Shown here: piece by piece, positions 1 through 9,030 of the stretch
Position numbering within the stretch: position 1 is the stretch's first letter
Layout: the number at the start of each line of letters is the position of its first letter
Source of the DNA: Pseudorhizobium endolithicum
GTDB taxonomy: Bacteria > Pseudomonadota > Alphaproteobacteria > Rhizobiales > Rhizobiaceae
Direction: 5' to 3'
Length of the DNA: 64,000 nt
Assembly: GCF_902153245.2 (NCBI RefSeq)
Contig: NZ_CABFWF030000010.1
Span: forward strand, 264,560-328,559
Notes under the pieces: generated by a model
What the model was told of the DNA's origin: nothing
The model's input: the letters and a program-made list of their open reading frames with translations, nothing else
Databases searched by the model: none
Position numbers and translations under genes: made by a program

Positions 1-151
1 GGATTTCCTGACGGCCATGGTGCACACGGTCCTGTTCTGGATCATCAACTCGGTGCTGACGCCGCTGATCCTGCTCGCCGGCCTGTTTACCGAAAGGTCC
101 AGGCTCGTGCACGACATGCTGCTCGGCACCGTCGTCGTCCGTAAGGACTGA
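1..151 (+). CDS. RDD family membrane protein, C-terminal fragment
   Basis: The window opens inside this gene; the frame beginning at base 2 runs to a TGA at 149-151 and gives the last 49 residues. They contain a hydrophobic segment (FWIINSVLTPLILLAGLF) and a polar tail ending HDMLLGTVVVRKD. This resembles the end of RDD-family proteins, small polytopic membrane proteins of uncertain transport function whose last conserved block is a His-Asp-x-x-x-Gly-Thr-x-Val-Val motif. It lies 136 bp upstream of the leucyltransferase gene on the same strand. The N-terminal Arg-Asp-Asp block is outside the window, so the family call rests only on the tail. Confidence 0.6.
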   Translation, partial: DFLTAMVHTVLFWIINSVLTPLILLAGLFTERSRLVHDMLLGTVVVRKD

Positions 152-287
152 AGAGGCCGAACAAGGGGTTTATGTATCGGGCCCTCGGATCGGCCGCTCC
201 GGCTGCAGTTGACCTTTTACCATTCTGCGCCATGGTATGGCTGTTACGGCATCATCACCAAGGCAGGACGGGACCGATCGCGCCGCG

Positions 288-1046
288 ATGAACACTCAGA
301 CCACGCCAAATCCGCAGTTCTACCTGACGGCTCCGGCATCCTGCCCCTACCTGCCCGGCCAGATGGAGCGGAAGGTGTTCACGCACCTGGTGGGGCCGCG
401 GGCCGCCGAAATGAACGACCTGCTGACCCAGGGCGGCTTCCGGCGCTCGCAGAACATTGCCTACCGCCCCGCCTGCGAGACCTGCCGCGCCTGCATTTCC
501 GTCCGTATCCTCGCCGAGGAATTCCAGCCGGCGCGGTCGATGCGCCGGGTGCTCGCCGCCAATAGCGACGTCGTGTCCACCCTCCTGCCCGCGCAGCCTT
601 CCACCGAACAGTTCTCGCTGTTCCGGCGTTATCTGGACGACCGTCACCAAAGGGGCGGCATGTCGGACATGTCGGCGCTCGACTATGCAATCATGGTCGA
701 GGACACGCATGTCAACACGCGGATCATCGAGTACCGGCGGCGCGAGCCGGGGACCGGCATCGGAGAGCGGAAAGGCGAACTGCTGGCGGTGGCACTGACC
801 GACACGATGAGCGACGGGTTGTCGATGGTCTATTCCTTCTTCAACACCCGGCTTGCCAAGCGTTCGCTCGGCACGTTCATGATCCTCGACCACATCAGCC
901 GCACCCAGGCGCTCGGCCTGCCGCATGTCTATCTCGGCTACTGGGTGCACGGGTCGAGCAAGATGGGCTACAAGACGCGCTTCCAGCCGCAGGAGCACCT
1001 GACCCCGCGCGGCTGGGAACGCTTCGATCCCGCCTCCGACATCTGA
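288..1046 (+). CDS. bpt: Aspartate/glutamate leucyltransferase (Bpt, R-transferase family)
   Basis: This cytosolic aminoacyl-tRNA-protein transferase adds leucine from Leu-tRNA to proteins whose N-terminus is Asp or Glu, marking them for ClpS/ClpAP in the bacterial N-end rule pathway. The product is 252 aa. The ATE N-terminal domain shows an early Cys19 and the cluster Cys63-x-x-Cys66-x-x-Cys69 in the block [16 protein letters not shown]; the C-terminal GNAT-like half contains [18 protein letters not shown] longer frame opens at 237, but the ATG at 288 gives the usual family N-terminus ([17 protein letters not shown]), so I chose it. The EamA gene follows 9 bp after the stop and may be co-transcribed. 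Confidence 0.93.
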   Translation: MNTQTTPNPQFYLTAPASCPYLPGQMERKVFTHLVGPRAAEMNDLLTQGGFRRSQNIAYRPACETCRACISVRILAEEFQPARSMRRVLAANSDVVSTLLPAQPSTEQFSLFRRYLDDRHQRGGMSDMSALDYAIMVEDTHVNTRIIEYRRREPGTGIGERKGELLAVALTDTMSDGLSMVYSFFNTRLAKRSLGTFMILDHISRTQALGLPHVYLGYWVHGSSKMGYKTRFQPQEHLTPRGWERFDPASDI

Positions 1047-1055
1047 GTCACTTTC

Positions 1056-1934
1056 ATGGACGATCATAAAAAGGGCCTCGTGCTCACCACGATCGGCGGG
1101 CTGGCGCTGTCGTTCGACGTGCCGCTGGTCAAGCTCGCCGACGGAGAAGTCTGGTCCATCATCGGGTTGCGCAGCTTAGCAACGTTCACGATGGCCATAA
1201 CGCTGTGGCTTCTGCTGCGCCTGTTCTCGAGACGCGTACCGGTGTTGGTTCCCGGTCGGTCGGGTCTGTGGGCAGGCCTCTGCTACGGCGTCTCGACCAT
1301 GACCTTTCTCGGCGCCGTCTTCCACACTGCCACCGGGAACGTCGTCTTCATCGTCGCCTTCACGCCGATGTTCGCTGCACTGTTCGGCTGGCTGGCGCTG
1401 AAGGAGGTACCGTCGGTCTCCACGATCGTCACCATGGCCGTCATGGTGGCGGGCGTTGCGCTGATCGTCTCGGGTGGACTCGAGAGCGGGGGCCTGTTCG
1501 GGGATGTCCTGGCACTCATCACATCGGGATTGCTTGCCGGCGCCATTACCATCAGCCGCAAGAGCGGGCGAGACATGGGCTTCGTGCCGCTCGTCGCCAC
1601 GATCCTGCCGGCGCTGGTGGGGCTCGCCTTCGTCGCGCAGCAGGGTTTCGCCGTCGCTGCGCCGGCCTGGGTGATCTTCGACGGGGCCATCATGATCCCC
1701 CTCGCCTTCTGGTGCCTCGCCACCGGCCCGCGCTACCTCAGCGGACCGGAAGTCGGGATGTTCTATCTTCTGGAGACCATTCTTGCGCCGGTCTGGGTGT
1801 GGATGGTGTTTTCGGAGGTGCCACAGCCACAGGCGCTGGTAGGAGGCGCGATCCTGGTGCTGGCGCTGGTGGCGCATTCGGCGTGGCAGATGCGGGTGGT
1901 GCGACCGCAGAAACTCGCCGTCTCGGAGCCTTGA
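1056..1934 (+). CDS. EamA/DMT-superfamily permease
   Basis: The 292-aa protein consists of about ten hydrophobic segments arranged as two EamA repeats (roughly residues 8-140 and 150-280), the usual drug/metabolite transporter architecture. The second repeat ends with the typical LETILAPVWVWMVFSEVPQ block preceding the last helix. It should sit in the inner membrane and export a small metabolite, but the substrate cannot be read from sequence. It begins 9 bp after bpt. The ATG at 1056 is the first good start, with weak SD-like purines upstream. Confidence 0.85.
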   Translation: MDDHKKGLVLTTIGGLALSFDVPLVKLADGEVWSIIGLRSLATFTMAITLWLLLRLFSRRVPVLVPGRSGLWAGLCYGVSTMTFLGAVFHTATGNVVFIVAFTPMFAALFGWLALKEVPSVSTIVTMAVMVAGVALIVSGGLESGGLFGDVLALITSGLLAGAITISRKSGRDMGFVPLVATILPALVGLAFVAQQGFAVAAPAWVIFDGAIMIPLAFWCLATGPRYLSGPEVGMFYLLETILAPVWVWMVFSEVPQPQALVGGAILVLALVAHSAWQMRVVRPQKLAVSEP

Positions 1935-1963
1935 TTGTCGTATCCGATCGACAATGTTATAAC
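1934..1963 (+). promoter_or_regulatory. Promoter with overlapping inverted-repeat operator for the AbrB/Doc pair
   Basis: A -35 like box TTGTCG (1935-1940), a 17-bp spacer and a -10 box TATAAC (1958-1963) lie 24 bp before the antitoxin ATG. A perfect 7-bp inverted repeat, ATTGTCG at 1934-1940 and CGACAAT at 1949-1955, separated by 8 bp, covers the -35 box and spacer. Type II toxin-antitoxin operons are generally repressed by their own antitoxin, and this is where such an operator would sit. Confidence 0.6.
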
Positions 1964-1987
1964 TCCGTTTCAACAGGGAGCAGCGCC

Positions 1988-2209
1988 ATGAACGTCACAA
2001 TTCGCAAGATCGGCAATTCCGAAGGCATCATCATTCCCAAAGAGGTACTCGATCGCTTGGGGCTGAAGGCGGGGGATTCCGTCGAGATCAGAGAAGAAGG
2101 CGGCAGCATCTCACTGATACCGGAGCAAGCCGACCTTACCGAACAACTGAAGGCTGCCCGCATCGGTATGCAAAAATATAAGATCGCCCTCCGAGAGCTG
2201 GCGAAGTGA
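1988..2209 (+). CDS. AbrB/MazE-like (SpoVT-AbrB) antitoxin
   Basis: The 73-aa product begins MNVTIRKIGNSEGIIIPKEV, the swapped-hairpin DNA-binding fold of AbrB/MazE antitoxins (residues 1-45), followed by an acidic and helical tail (about 46-73) that would bind the toxin. It should neutralise the Doc-like toxin encoded immediately downstream and repress its own promoter. The toxin's GTG start overlaps its TGA stop (GTGA, 2206-2209), indicating translational coupling. The start at ATG 1988 follows the purine stretch CAGGGAG. A longer open frame extends upstream through the EamA gene but is a shadow. Confidence 0.85.
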   Translation: MNVTIRKIGNSEGIIIPKEVLDRLGLKAGDSVEIREEGGSISLIPEQADLTEQLKAARIGMQKYKIALRELAK

Positions 2210-2595
2210 CTACCCTGAAGTGGCTATCGCGGCCAGCGATCGAGGTCATCCATCGCGAGCAATTGGCGGAACATGGCGGGCTGCCAGGCATCCGAGATGA
2301 AAACGCGCTTGAGGCGGCATTGGCACGCCCTCTCCACAAGAACAGCTACGGTGAAGAGGATCTCTTCCGCTTGGCCGCAGCTTATCTCTACGGTTTTGCA
2401 CGCAATCACGCCTTTGCGGACGGCAACAAACGGACCGCCTACCTTGCCGCCTTCACCTTCCTGCTCATCAACGGATACCTGATCGAGGCAACACAGGCGG
2501 AAATTGTTGCCTTCGTCCTGGCCGTTGCCGCCGGCGAAATCGATGAGGAGGGTGCGACGCGCTTCCTGCGCGATCACACCATCCCCTATCCGTGA
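2206..2595 (+). CDS. Doc-type toxin (death-on-curing, Fic fold)
   Basis: The 129-aa protein carries the Doc/Fic active-site loop HAFADGNKRT at residues 68-77. In this family the His and the D-G-N-K-R loop position a nucleoside triphosphate; phage P1 Doc phosphorylates EF-Tu. It starts with GTG at 2206, overlapping the antitoxin stop by 4 bp. The partner is AbrB-like rather than the Phd of classical phd-doc. The stop (2593-2595) abuts base for base the end of parC on the other strand, so no separate terminator fits between them. All recognisable catalytic residues are present, so I expect it to be active. Confidence 0.88.
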   Translation: MTTLKWLSRPAIEVIHREQLAEHGGLPGIRDENALEAALARPLHKNSYGEEDLFRLAAAYLYGFARNHAFADGNKRTAYLAAFTFLLINGYLIEATQAEIVAFVLAVAAGEIDEEGATRFLRDHTIPYP

Positions 2596-4854
2596 TCACC
2601 CGGCGAACTTGCCGCTGCGCGGGAAACCTTTCGGCACCAGTCGGCCGGCGGAGGCGCGGTCACCCAGCCATTCCACAAGCTCGTCCTTCGTCTTGGTGAA
2701 GACGCGGCCCGCGGAATCCTCCCAGGTGAGGCCCTGGTCGATTGCGAAGCACCTTACGTCTGAAATACCGCCGTCCTTGTAGCGCTGCAGGCGCACGCCC
2801 TTGCCGCGGGTCATCTCCGGCAGTTGCACCAGCGGGAAGACGAGCAGCTTGCGGTTCTCGCCCACGACGGCAACGTGATCACCCGAGACCGGCACGACCA
2901 GCTTTGCCTCGTCCGGCATGCCAACATTCATGATCTGCTTGCCCTTGCGGGTATTGGCGACCATTTCGCCTTCGGCAACCACGAAGCCGTTGCCGGCGGT
3001 CGAGGCAAGGATCAGCTTGCGCGACGGGTCGTGAACGAAGGCGGTCAGGATGTCCTGGTCGTTCTCCATGTCCACCATGATGCGGACCGGCTCGCCATGG
3101 CCGCGGCCGCCCGGCAGCTTGTCGGCGCCGAGCGTATAGATCTTGCCGCCGGTGGTGACGAGCAGCAGCTTGTCGGTCGTCTGCGCCGGGAAGGCGAGCT
3201 TCAGGGCGTCCCCTTCCTTGAAGGTGAGCGACGAGGTGTCGGCGATGTGGCCCTTGAGGGCCCGGATCCAGCCCTTCTGCGAGATGACGACGGTGACCGG
3301 CTCCTTCTCGATCATCGCCTGCTGGATCGCCTCGACATCGGCTTCGGGGGCTTCGGCGAACTGAGTGCGGCGGCGGCCGAGCTCGGTTGCCTTGGCGAAC
3401 TTCTTCTTGACCTCCTGGATCTCGACCTCGACCATGCGCCACAGCTTCTGGTCGGACGCCAGCAGCGCCTCGATGTCGGCCTTTTCCTGCGTCAGTTCAT
3501 CGAATTCCTTGCGGATTTCGAATTCCTCCAGCTTGCGCAGGTTGCGCAGCCGCATGTTAAGGATGGCTTCCGCCTGGAGGTCGGTGAGATCCCATTTCGC
3601 GACCATCACCGGCTTCGGCTCATCCTCCTCGCGGATGATGCGGATGACCTCGTCAAGGTTCAGATAGGCGATCAGCAGGCCGCCGAGGATTTCCAGACGC
3701 CGGTCGATAGCGGCAAGGCGGAACTTCGAGCGGCGGATGAGGACTTCCTTGCGGTGGCCGAGCCATTCCAGCAGGATCTCGTTGAGCGCCATGACCTTGG
3801 GCACCTTGCCCATGGACAGGACGTTCATGTTGAGCGGGAAGCGGTTTTCGAGGTCCGTCAGCCGGAAGAGCGATTCCATCAGCAGGGTCGCGTCCACGGT
3901 GCGGCTCTTCGGCACCAGCACGATGCGGACGTCTTCCGCAGACTCGTCGCGCACGTCTTCGAGAAACGGCAGCTTGCGGGCGACCAGAAGCTCCGCGATC
4001 TTCTCGATCAGCCGCGACTTCTGCACCTGATAGGGAATTTCGGTGACGACGATCTGGTAACCGCCCCGGCCCAGATCTTCCGTCTCCCATTTGGCGCGGA
4101 CGCGGAAGCCGCCACGGCCGGTCTTGTAGGATTCGATCACCGATTCCCGGCTGTCGATGATGATGCCGCCGGTCGGCATGTCCGGACCGGGCACGAATTC
4201 GACGAGCTTTTCTACGGTGGCGTCGGGGTGCTTGATCAGATGCAGCGCGGCGTCGCACAGTTCATGAACGTTGTGCGGCGGGATGGAGGTCGCCATACCC
4301 ACGGCAATGCCGGTCGCGCCGTTCGCCAGCAGGTTCGGAAAGGCGCCCGGCAGGACGACCGGCTCGTCGTCCTCCTCGTTGTAGGTCGGCCGGAAATCGA
4401 CGGCGTCCTGGTCGATGCCTTCGAGCAGCAGCATGGCCGCTTCCGTCATGCGCGCTTCGGTGTAGCGCATGGCAGCCGGACTATCGCCGTCGATATTGCC
4501 GAAGTTGCCCTGGCCGTCGACCAGCGGGTAACGGATGGCGAAATCCTGTGCCAGCCGCGCCATGGCGTCATAGATCGAGGCGTCGCCATGGGGGTGGAAC
4601 TTACCCATCACGTCGCCGACGATACGTGCGCATTTCTTGAAGGCGGCGTTCGGACGCACGCCCATCTCGCTCATGGCATGCACGATGCGGCGATGAACCG
4701 GCTTCAGTCCGTCACGCACATCCGGAAGCGCCCGGTGCATGATGGTCGACAACGCATAGGCAAGGTAGCGCTCCTCGAGCGCAGCCTTCAGGTCGATCGG
4801 AAGGATGTGATCGCCGCCCTCGCCGTCGGACGGCGGTGTAAGATTTTGTCCCAT
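2596..4854 (-). CDS. parC: DNA topoisomerase IV subunit A (ParC)
   Basis: ParC is the breakage-rejoining subunit of topoisomerase IV, which with ParE decatenates daughter chromosomes. The 752-aa product has the GyrA/ParC winged-helix start ([14 protein letters not shown]), the catalytic Tyr131 in [10 protein letters not shown] and C-terminal beta-pinwheel repeats from about residue 500. The quinolone-determining segment reads [12 protein letters not shown], so the position of E. coli Ser80 is Ala92 and Glu84 is Asp96. The open frame extends upstream to 5058, but the ATG at 4854 (MGQNLTPP) precedes the first conserved block and is preferred. Confidence 0.95.
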   Translation of the reverse strand: MGQNLTPPSDGEGGDHILPIDLKAALEERYLAYALSTIMHRALPDVRDGLKPVHRRIVHAMSEMGVRPNAAFKKCARIVGDVMGKFHPHGDASIYDAMARLAQDFAIRYPLVDGQGNFGNIDGDSPAAMRYTEARMTEAAMLLLEGIDQDAVDFRPTYNEEDDEPVVLPGAFPNLLANGATGIAVGMATSIPPHNVHELCDAALHLIKHPDATVEKLVEFVPGPDMPTGGIIIDSRESVIESYKTGRGGFRVRAKWETEDLGRGGYQIVVTEIPYQVQKSRLIEKIAELLVARKLPFLEDVRDESAEDVRIVLVPKSRTVDATLLMESLFRLTDLENRFPLNMNVLSMGKVPKVMALNEILLEWLGHRKEVLIRRSKFRLAAIDRRLEILGGLLIAYLNLDEVIRIIREEDEPKPVMVAKWDLTDLQAEAILNMRLRNLRKLEEFEIRKEFDELTQEKADIEALLASDQKLWRMVEVEIQEVKKKFAKATELGRRRTQFAEAPEADVEAIQQAMIEKEPVTVVISQKGWIRALKGHIADTSSLTFKEGDALKLAFPAQTTDKLLLVTTGGKIYTLGADKLPGGRGHGEPVRIMVDMENDQDILTAFVHDPSRKLILASTAGNGFVVAEGEMVANTRKGKQIMNVGMPDEAKLVVPVSGDHVAVVGENRKLLVFPLVQLPEMTRGKGVRLQRYKDGGISDVRCFAIDQGLTWEDSAGRVFTKTKDELVEWLGDRASAGRLVPKGFPRSGKFAG

Positions 4855-5049
4855 GGGGCCTTGACTAGCGGAAAGGCCGATTCCCGGCAAGAAATACGGG
4901 AAATGCGCCTGTGGATGACCAGCGGAATGGAGCGGGACGTGCCTTTTCCACCACTTGCCTGCGGATAATAAAAGCATGGACGTTTCGTAGGCGCCCCCTA
5001 TAACAGGCGGGAACGACAGTCGGGCAGAGGGCCCACAGGAGGATTGATG

Positions 5050-6240
5050 ATGTCTCACGCGGGCAGGATGCGGCTTCTGATGGCGGGCGCCGGGCTGATG
5101 CTGATGGCGGGACCTGCCTTCTCGCTCGACGGCGCCGACCTGGTGGCGAAACTGAATGCCGCCATGGGAATACCCGGCGCGCCGCTTGCCGCGCAGACGA
5201 TCGATGTCCGCGGATCCACCGTCACGCTGCGGGGAGCGACATACAAGCCGGTAGAAACCGAGCCCGCGGTAAACCTCGGCGACATCACGCTGGAAGGCGT
5301 GGAAGAGGACGCCGGCGGCTATGTCATCGAGAAGGTGCTGTTCCCGAACGTCAACGCCGCCGAAGACAACACGACGGTGACGATCTCCGATATCTCGATG
5401 AGCAATGTGACCGTGCCGGCCGACACCACCGGAGACAGTCTCGCCTCCGTCCTTCTCTACGAAGAAGCCTCGACCGGGCCCATGACCGTGACGGTCGATG
5501 GCAAGGAAGTTTTCTCCGTCGCCTCGTCGGTCTCCACGACAGACGTTGCGGATGACCAGTCGGCGGTGGGTTTCGCCATCGATGTCCAGGGCATCAGGGC
5601 CGATCTGTCGACCGTGGAAGACGTCAAGTCACGCGACGCGCTCCAGTCTCTCGGACTCACCGCGTTGAACGGCTCCATGACGATGTCGGGAAGCTGGCAG
5701 GCGGAGGAAGGCGTCGTCGATCTGGAAGAGTACGTCTTCGACTTTGCCGATGTCGGTACGCTTTCCATGGCCCTCAGCTTCTCCGGCTATACCATGGAAT
5801 TCGTACGCGCCGCGCAGGAAGCGACGAAGGCCATGGACACCAATGCCAGCAAGGAGAGCCAGGACGCGGCGGGTCTTGCCATGCTCGGCCTGATGCAGCG
5901 GCTGACCTTCAACAGCGCCGAGATCAGCTTCCAGGACGCAGGAATCACCAACCGGGCACTCGATTATGCCGGCAAGGAACAGGGCGTATCTGGCGAGAAC
6001 ATGGCGCAGATGCTGAAGGCGATGACGCCGATGATGCTCGCCCAGTACAACGTGCCGAAGCTGCAGAACATGGTGAGCGAGGCGGTCAACACCTATCTCG
6101 ACAACCCGGGTAATTTCACCATTTCGGCGAAACCGGAGAACCCCGTTCCCTTCCCGATGATCATGGGAGCGGCCATGGGGGCTCCGAATACCCTGCCGGA
6201 CGTGCTGGGCGTGACGGTGGAGGCCAACCGGCGGCAGTAG
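5050..6240 (+). CDS. Hypothetical exported protein
   Basis: I do not recognise a family. The 396-aa product starts with a typical signal peptide ([20 protein letters not shown], cleavage probably after GPAFS), so it should be periplasmic or envelope-associated. The mature part is acidic and Thr/Ser/Val-rich, with alternating patterns suggesting beta-sheet, and a more helical, Met-rich stretch at about 250-330. A strong AGGAGG (5038-5043) precedes three in-frame starts, TTG 5044, ATG 5047 and ATG 5050; spacing favours 5050. It is divergent from parC with about 195 bp between them. Confidence 0.7.
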   Translation: MSHAGRMRLLMAGAGLMLMAGPAFSLDGADLVAKLNAAMGIPGAPLAAQTIDVRGSTVTLRGATYKPVETEPAVNLGDITLEGVEEDAGGYVIEKVLFPNVNAAEDNTTVTISDISMSNVTVPADTTGDSLASVLLYEEASTGPMTVTVDGKEVFSVASSVSTTDVADDQSAVGFAIDVQGIRADLSTVEDVKSRDALQSLGLTALNGSMTMSGSWQAEEGVVDLEEYVFDFADVGTLSMALSFSGYTMEFVRAAQEATKAMDTNASKESQDAAGLAMLGLMQRLTFNSAEISFQDAGITNRALDYAGKEQGVSGENMAQMLKAMTPMMLAQYNVPKLQNMVSEAVNTYLDNPGNFTISAKPENPVPFPMIMGAAMGAPNTLPDVLGVTVEANRRQ

Positions 6241-6291
6241 GTTCCGCCTGCAGGCCAAGGGACCTGCGGCAGCGGCCTCCCCCGATGGAGG

Positions 6292-6759
6292 TCATGCAAG
6301 CTCGACCGGGTGCAGAGGCCGCCGCATGTATCGCTGGCGGACCAGGCTTCCTTCTCGCCAGACTTCGGTCGGCGCAAAGCCGCACTTCCGATAAAGGCGG
6401 TCAGCTGCGACCGCGCCCGGCGTTCCCTTCGCAAACGTGTCGACATAGATGAAGGAATCGCTCGGGATGGCGGCGATGGCCATTTCGACAAGCATCCGGC
6501 CGATGCCGGATCGGCGGTGCTCGGACGAGACGGCCAGCCAGCGTATCCGGTGTGTTCCACCTTCCCCGCCGATGAAGATCCCGCCCGCCAGAGAGCGGGC
6601 GGGGCTTGTCCAGGCGCAATAGGCCTGCTTCTGCGCGATCTTCCGGGAGAGAACGGCGCCGAAATCCGGCATCGGCCCGAACAGTGGCGTCACTTCGTCA
6701 GCCAGCATCATCCAGGGCGCGATGTCCTTGTGTTGCGCCAAACCGATCCGGACCTTCAT
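6292..6759 (-). CDS. GNAT family N-acetyltransferase
   Basis: The 155-aa protein has the GNAT fold. Motif A, which binds the acetyl-CoA pyrophosphate, is visible as the beta-strand IRWLAVSSEHRRSGIGRMLVE with the R-x-x-G-x-G signature, and the last third has the usual RLYRKCGFAPTEVW motif B. The substrate is not evident. A TTG-initiated frame starts at 6816, but ATG 6759, preceded by GGGAG, gives a more normal N-terminus. It lies downstream of the SulP gene on the same strand (79 bp from its stop). Confidence 0.8.
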   Translation of the reverse strand: MKVRIGLAQHKDIAPWMMLADEVTPLFGPMPDFGAVLSRKIAQKQAYCAWTSPARSLAGGIFIGGEGGTHRIRWLAVSSEHRRSGIGRMLVEMAIAAIPSDSFIYVDTFAKGTPGAVAADRLYRKCGFAPTEVWREGSLVRQRYMRRPLHPVELA

Positions 6760-6838
6760 CTCCCAAGCCCCAGGTTCCCAGTCCACACTCCACAGCCGAA
6801 CGGCATCGAACAGCAAGCTCGTGTTCGCCTGCGTCTGC

Positions 6839-8350
6839 TCAGTGCCCTACCGCCACCGTCCGGGGTGCGTGATCCTTGTCGTGCACGCCGAAGCGGTCGA
6901 CCATGTTGGCGCTTGCCTCGTTCAGGCCGCGCAGATCCACCTCCACGCCATGCCGACGGAATTTCAGCACCACATCGTCGACGGCGCCGACGGCGGAAAT
7001 ATCCCACAGATGCGCCTCGCCGACGTCGATCGTCACCCGCCTCAAGGGCTCGCTGAAGTCGAACGCCTTGATGAAGCTTTCGGTCGAGGCGAAGAAGATT
7101 TCACCATCGACGTGATAGGTGCGCTCGGTGCCGTCCGCGCTGAGCTCCGAGCGGACGTGGAAGAGGCGCGAGACCTTGCCGGCGAAGAAGACGCCGGAGA
7201 GAAGTACGCCGACAAGCACGCCCTTCGCCAGGTCATGGGTCGCCACCACGGTGACGACGGTAGCCAGCATGACGATCGAGGACGGCAGCGGATTGCGGCG
7301 CAGGTCGATGATGGAGCGCCAGGAGAAGGTGCCGATCGACACCATGATCATCACAGCCACGAGGGCCGCCATCGGGATAATCCTGACGATGTCGTCCAGA
7401 ACGAGGATCAGGACGAGCAGGAAGGCGCCCGCGACGAAGGTTGAGAGACGCCCGCGGCCGCCCGAGGAGACGTTGATGACCGACTGACCGATCATGGCGC
7501 AGCCGCCCATGCCTCCGATGAGGCCGGACGCGATGTTGCTCACCCCCTGCCCCACGCATTCCTGGCTCTTGTTGCTGTTGGTGTCCGTCATGTCGTCGAC
7601 GATCTTTGCGGTCAGCAGCGATTCCAGCAGGCCGACGGCGGCGAGAGCCAGCGAATAGGGAAAGATGATCTGCAGGGTTTCGAAGGTAAGCGGCACCTGA
7701 GGCAGCGCGAAAATCGGCAGGCTGTCGGGCAGTTCGCCAAGGTCTCCGACCGTGCGGATGTCCATACCGGCATAGTAGGCGACCAGCGTCAGCGCCGCGA
7801 TCGCCACCAGCGGCGACGGGATGGCCTTCGTGACCAGCGGAAAGATGTAGATGATGCCGAGGCCGGCCGCGATCATCACATAGGTCTCGACCGGCACGCC
7901 GATGAGTTCCGGCAACTGCGCCATGAAGATGAGGATCGCCAGCGCGTTGACGAAGCCCGTCATCACGGATTTCGAGACGAAACGCATAACGCGGCCGAGC
8001 CTGGCGGCGCCGGCGAGGATCTGCAGGAGGCCCATAAGCAGGGTCGCAGCAAAGAGATATTGCAGGCCGTGATCGCGCACGAGCGTCACCATCAGGACGG
8101 CGGTAGCGGCAGTGGCGGCGGAGATCATGCCCGGGCGTCCGCCGGTAAAGGCGGAGACGCAGGCGATGGCGAAGGAGGCGAAGAGGCCGACCTTAGGATC
8201 GACGCCGGCGATGACCGAAAAGCCGATCGCCTCGGGGATAAGGGCGAGCGCCACGACGATACCCGAAAGGACGTCACCGCGGATATTGGAGAACCATTCA
8301 CGTTTGTAGTGAGCAAGACCGTTCATCTGAAATTTTCGCAAACTGAGCAT
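6839..8350 (-). CDS. SulP family anion transporter with STAS domain
   Basis: The 503-aa protein has the SulP membrane core (about residues 25-400), with the N-terminal signature [20 protein letters not shown], followed by a cytoplasmic STAS domain (about 410-490). SulP proteins move sulfate, bicarbonate or related anions, usually coupled to Na+ or H+. The even spread of hydrophobic segments resembles BicA-like bicarbonate carriers, but anion choice cannot be read here. An alternative ATG at 8326 would remove eight residues; no clear ribosome site separates the two. Confidence 0.87.
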   Translation of the reverse strand: MLSLRKFQMNGLAHYKREWFSNIRGDVLSGIVVALALIPEAIGFSVIAGVDPKVGLFASFAIACVSAFTGGRPGMISAATAATAVLMVTLVRDHGLQYLFAATLLMGLLQILAGAARLGRVMRFVSKSVMTGFVNALAILIFMAQLPELIGVPVETYVMIAAGLGIIYIFPLVTKAIPSPLVAIAALTLVAYYAGMDIRTVGDLGELPDSLPIFALPQVPLTFETLQIIFPYSLALAAVGLLESLLTAKIVDDMTDTNSNKSQECVGQGVSNIASGLIGGMGGCAMIGQSVINVSSGGRGRLSTFVAGAFLLVLILVLDDIVRIIPMAALVAVMIMVSIGTFSWRSIIDLRRNPLPSSIVMLATVVTVVATHDLAKGVLVGVLLSGVFFAGKVSRLFHVRSELSADGTERTYHVDGEIFFASTESFIKAFDFSEPLRRVTIDVGEAHLWDISAVGAVDDVVLKFRRHGVEVDLRGLNEASANMVDRFGVHDKDHAPRTVAVGH

Positions 8351-8513
8351 CGGCCGGAAGCAGGAGTTTCGGCTTGGACTAAGGATGATGCTTTGCGTTA
8401 TCCGGCGGATCGGCGGCCGGAAGAGCCACCCGGGAGTTTCACCCGAGTCCTTGTGATGAGCGGTCTATAGCGGCTTGGTTGCTGCAGTGCAACTTGATGA
8501 TCGTCATCAAGAG

Positions 8514-8545
8514 CGAAGGCCCGGATCGTCAGAGCCGGGCCTTCG
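8514..8545 (-). terminator. Stem-loop after the DUF1236 gene
   Basis: An 11-bp perfect stem (CGAAGGCCCGG at 8514-8524 and its complement at 8535-8545) with a 10-nt loop lies 5 bp past the stop of the DUF1236 gene. In that gene's direction the stem is followed by a weak T-containing stretch, so termination is likely but not textbook. Confidence 0.65.
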
Positions 8546-8550
8546 TAAAC

Positions 8551-8877
8551 TCAATCGAGCACCTGAATGACGGTGCGCGTCTGCGGGTTGACGAGCACGC
8601 GGCGCTCGTTGACGACCGTATAGGCATAGTCATTGTAGCCATCGACGGTATGAACCTCGACGGTCTCGGGCAGCGGAGCGCCGACCACGACTTCGCCCTC
8701 ATAGGCGACCGACGGAACGCTCTGCTCCATCACGTAGGTGCGGACCTCGCCCGGCACGACCACGGTCGAGCCGGTAACGGCCGGAGCCTGCTCCTGAACG
8801 ATAACGGTGCTCTGGGCCAGGGCGGCGCCGGAAACCATGACCAGGGCCGCGGTTGCGGCGACGAGCTGAATGCGCAT
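8551..8877 (-). CDS. DUF1236 domain exported protein
   Basis: The 108-aa product starts with a signal peptide (MRIQLVAATAALVMVSGAALAQ) and ends with the DUF1236 pattern YTVVNERRVLVNPQTRTVIQ. DUF1236 proteins are small periplasmic proteins common in rhizobia, function unknown. The ATG at 8877 has a good ribosome site (CAGGAGAAAGAAC) and gives the signal peptide, whereas the longer frame to 9012 does not. It stands alone, bracketed by stem-loops on both sides. Confidence 0.85.
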   Translation of the reverse strand: MRIQLVAATAALVMVSGAALAQSTVIVQEQAPAVTGSTVVVPGEVRTYVMEQSVPSVAYEGEVVVGAPLPETVEVHTVDGYNDYAYTVVNERRVLVNPQTRTVIQVLD

Positions 8878-8982
8878 GTTCTTTCTCCTGTGCTTCTGCT
8901 GGGCAGACAATACGGGAGAGCGAGGTTGGTTCCGTTTTCCGGCCTCTTCCTTCATCGCCAAAGGTGAACGGATGAAACGGAA

Positions 8983-9005
8983 AACGGCGGCCCGAGGCCG
9001 CCGTT
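8983..9005 (-). terminator. Rho-independent terminator of aspS
   Basis: A 10-bp stem (AACGGCGGCC at 8983-8992 with its complement at 8996-9005) and a 3-nt loop lie 25 bp beyond the aspS stop. On the minus strand it is followed by TTTTCCGTTT, a good U-tract. Confidence 0.8.
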
Positions 9006-9030
9006 CGCGCACTTGCGGATGAGCCGGGCT

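Noticed and set aside
1205..1987. Long N-terminal extension of the AbrB-like antitoxin
   Set aside because: Overlaps the EamA gene in another frame; the fold begins at ATG 1988 and the promoter lies within the extension.
2824..4968. 714-aa open frame opposite parC
   Set aside because: Antisense shadow of a GC-rich conserved gene; its sequence is low-complexity-like with no motif, and parC is certain on the other strand.
4855..5058. 68-residue upstream extension of ParC
   Set aside because: Not conserved in appearance, and it crosses the start region of the divergent exported protein.
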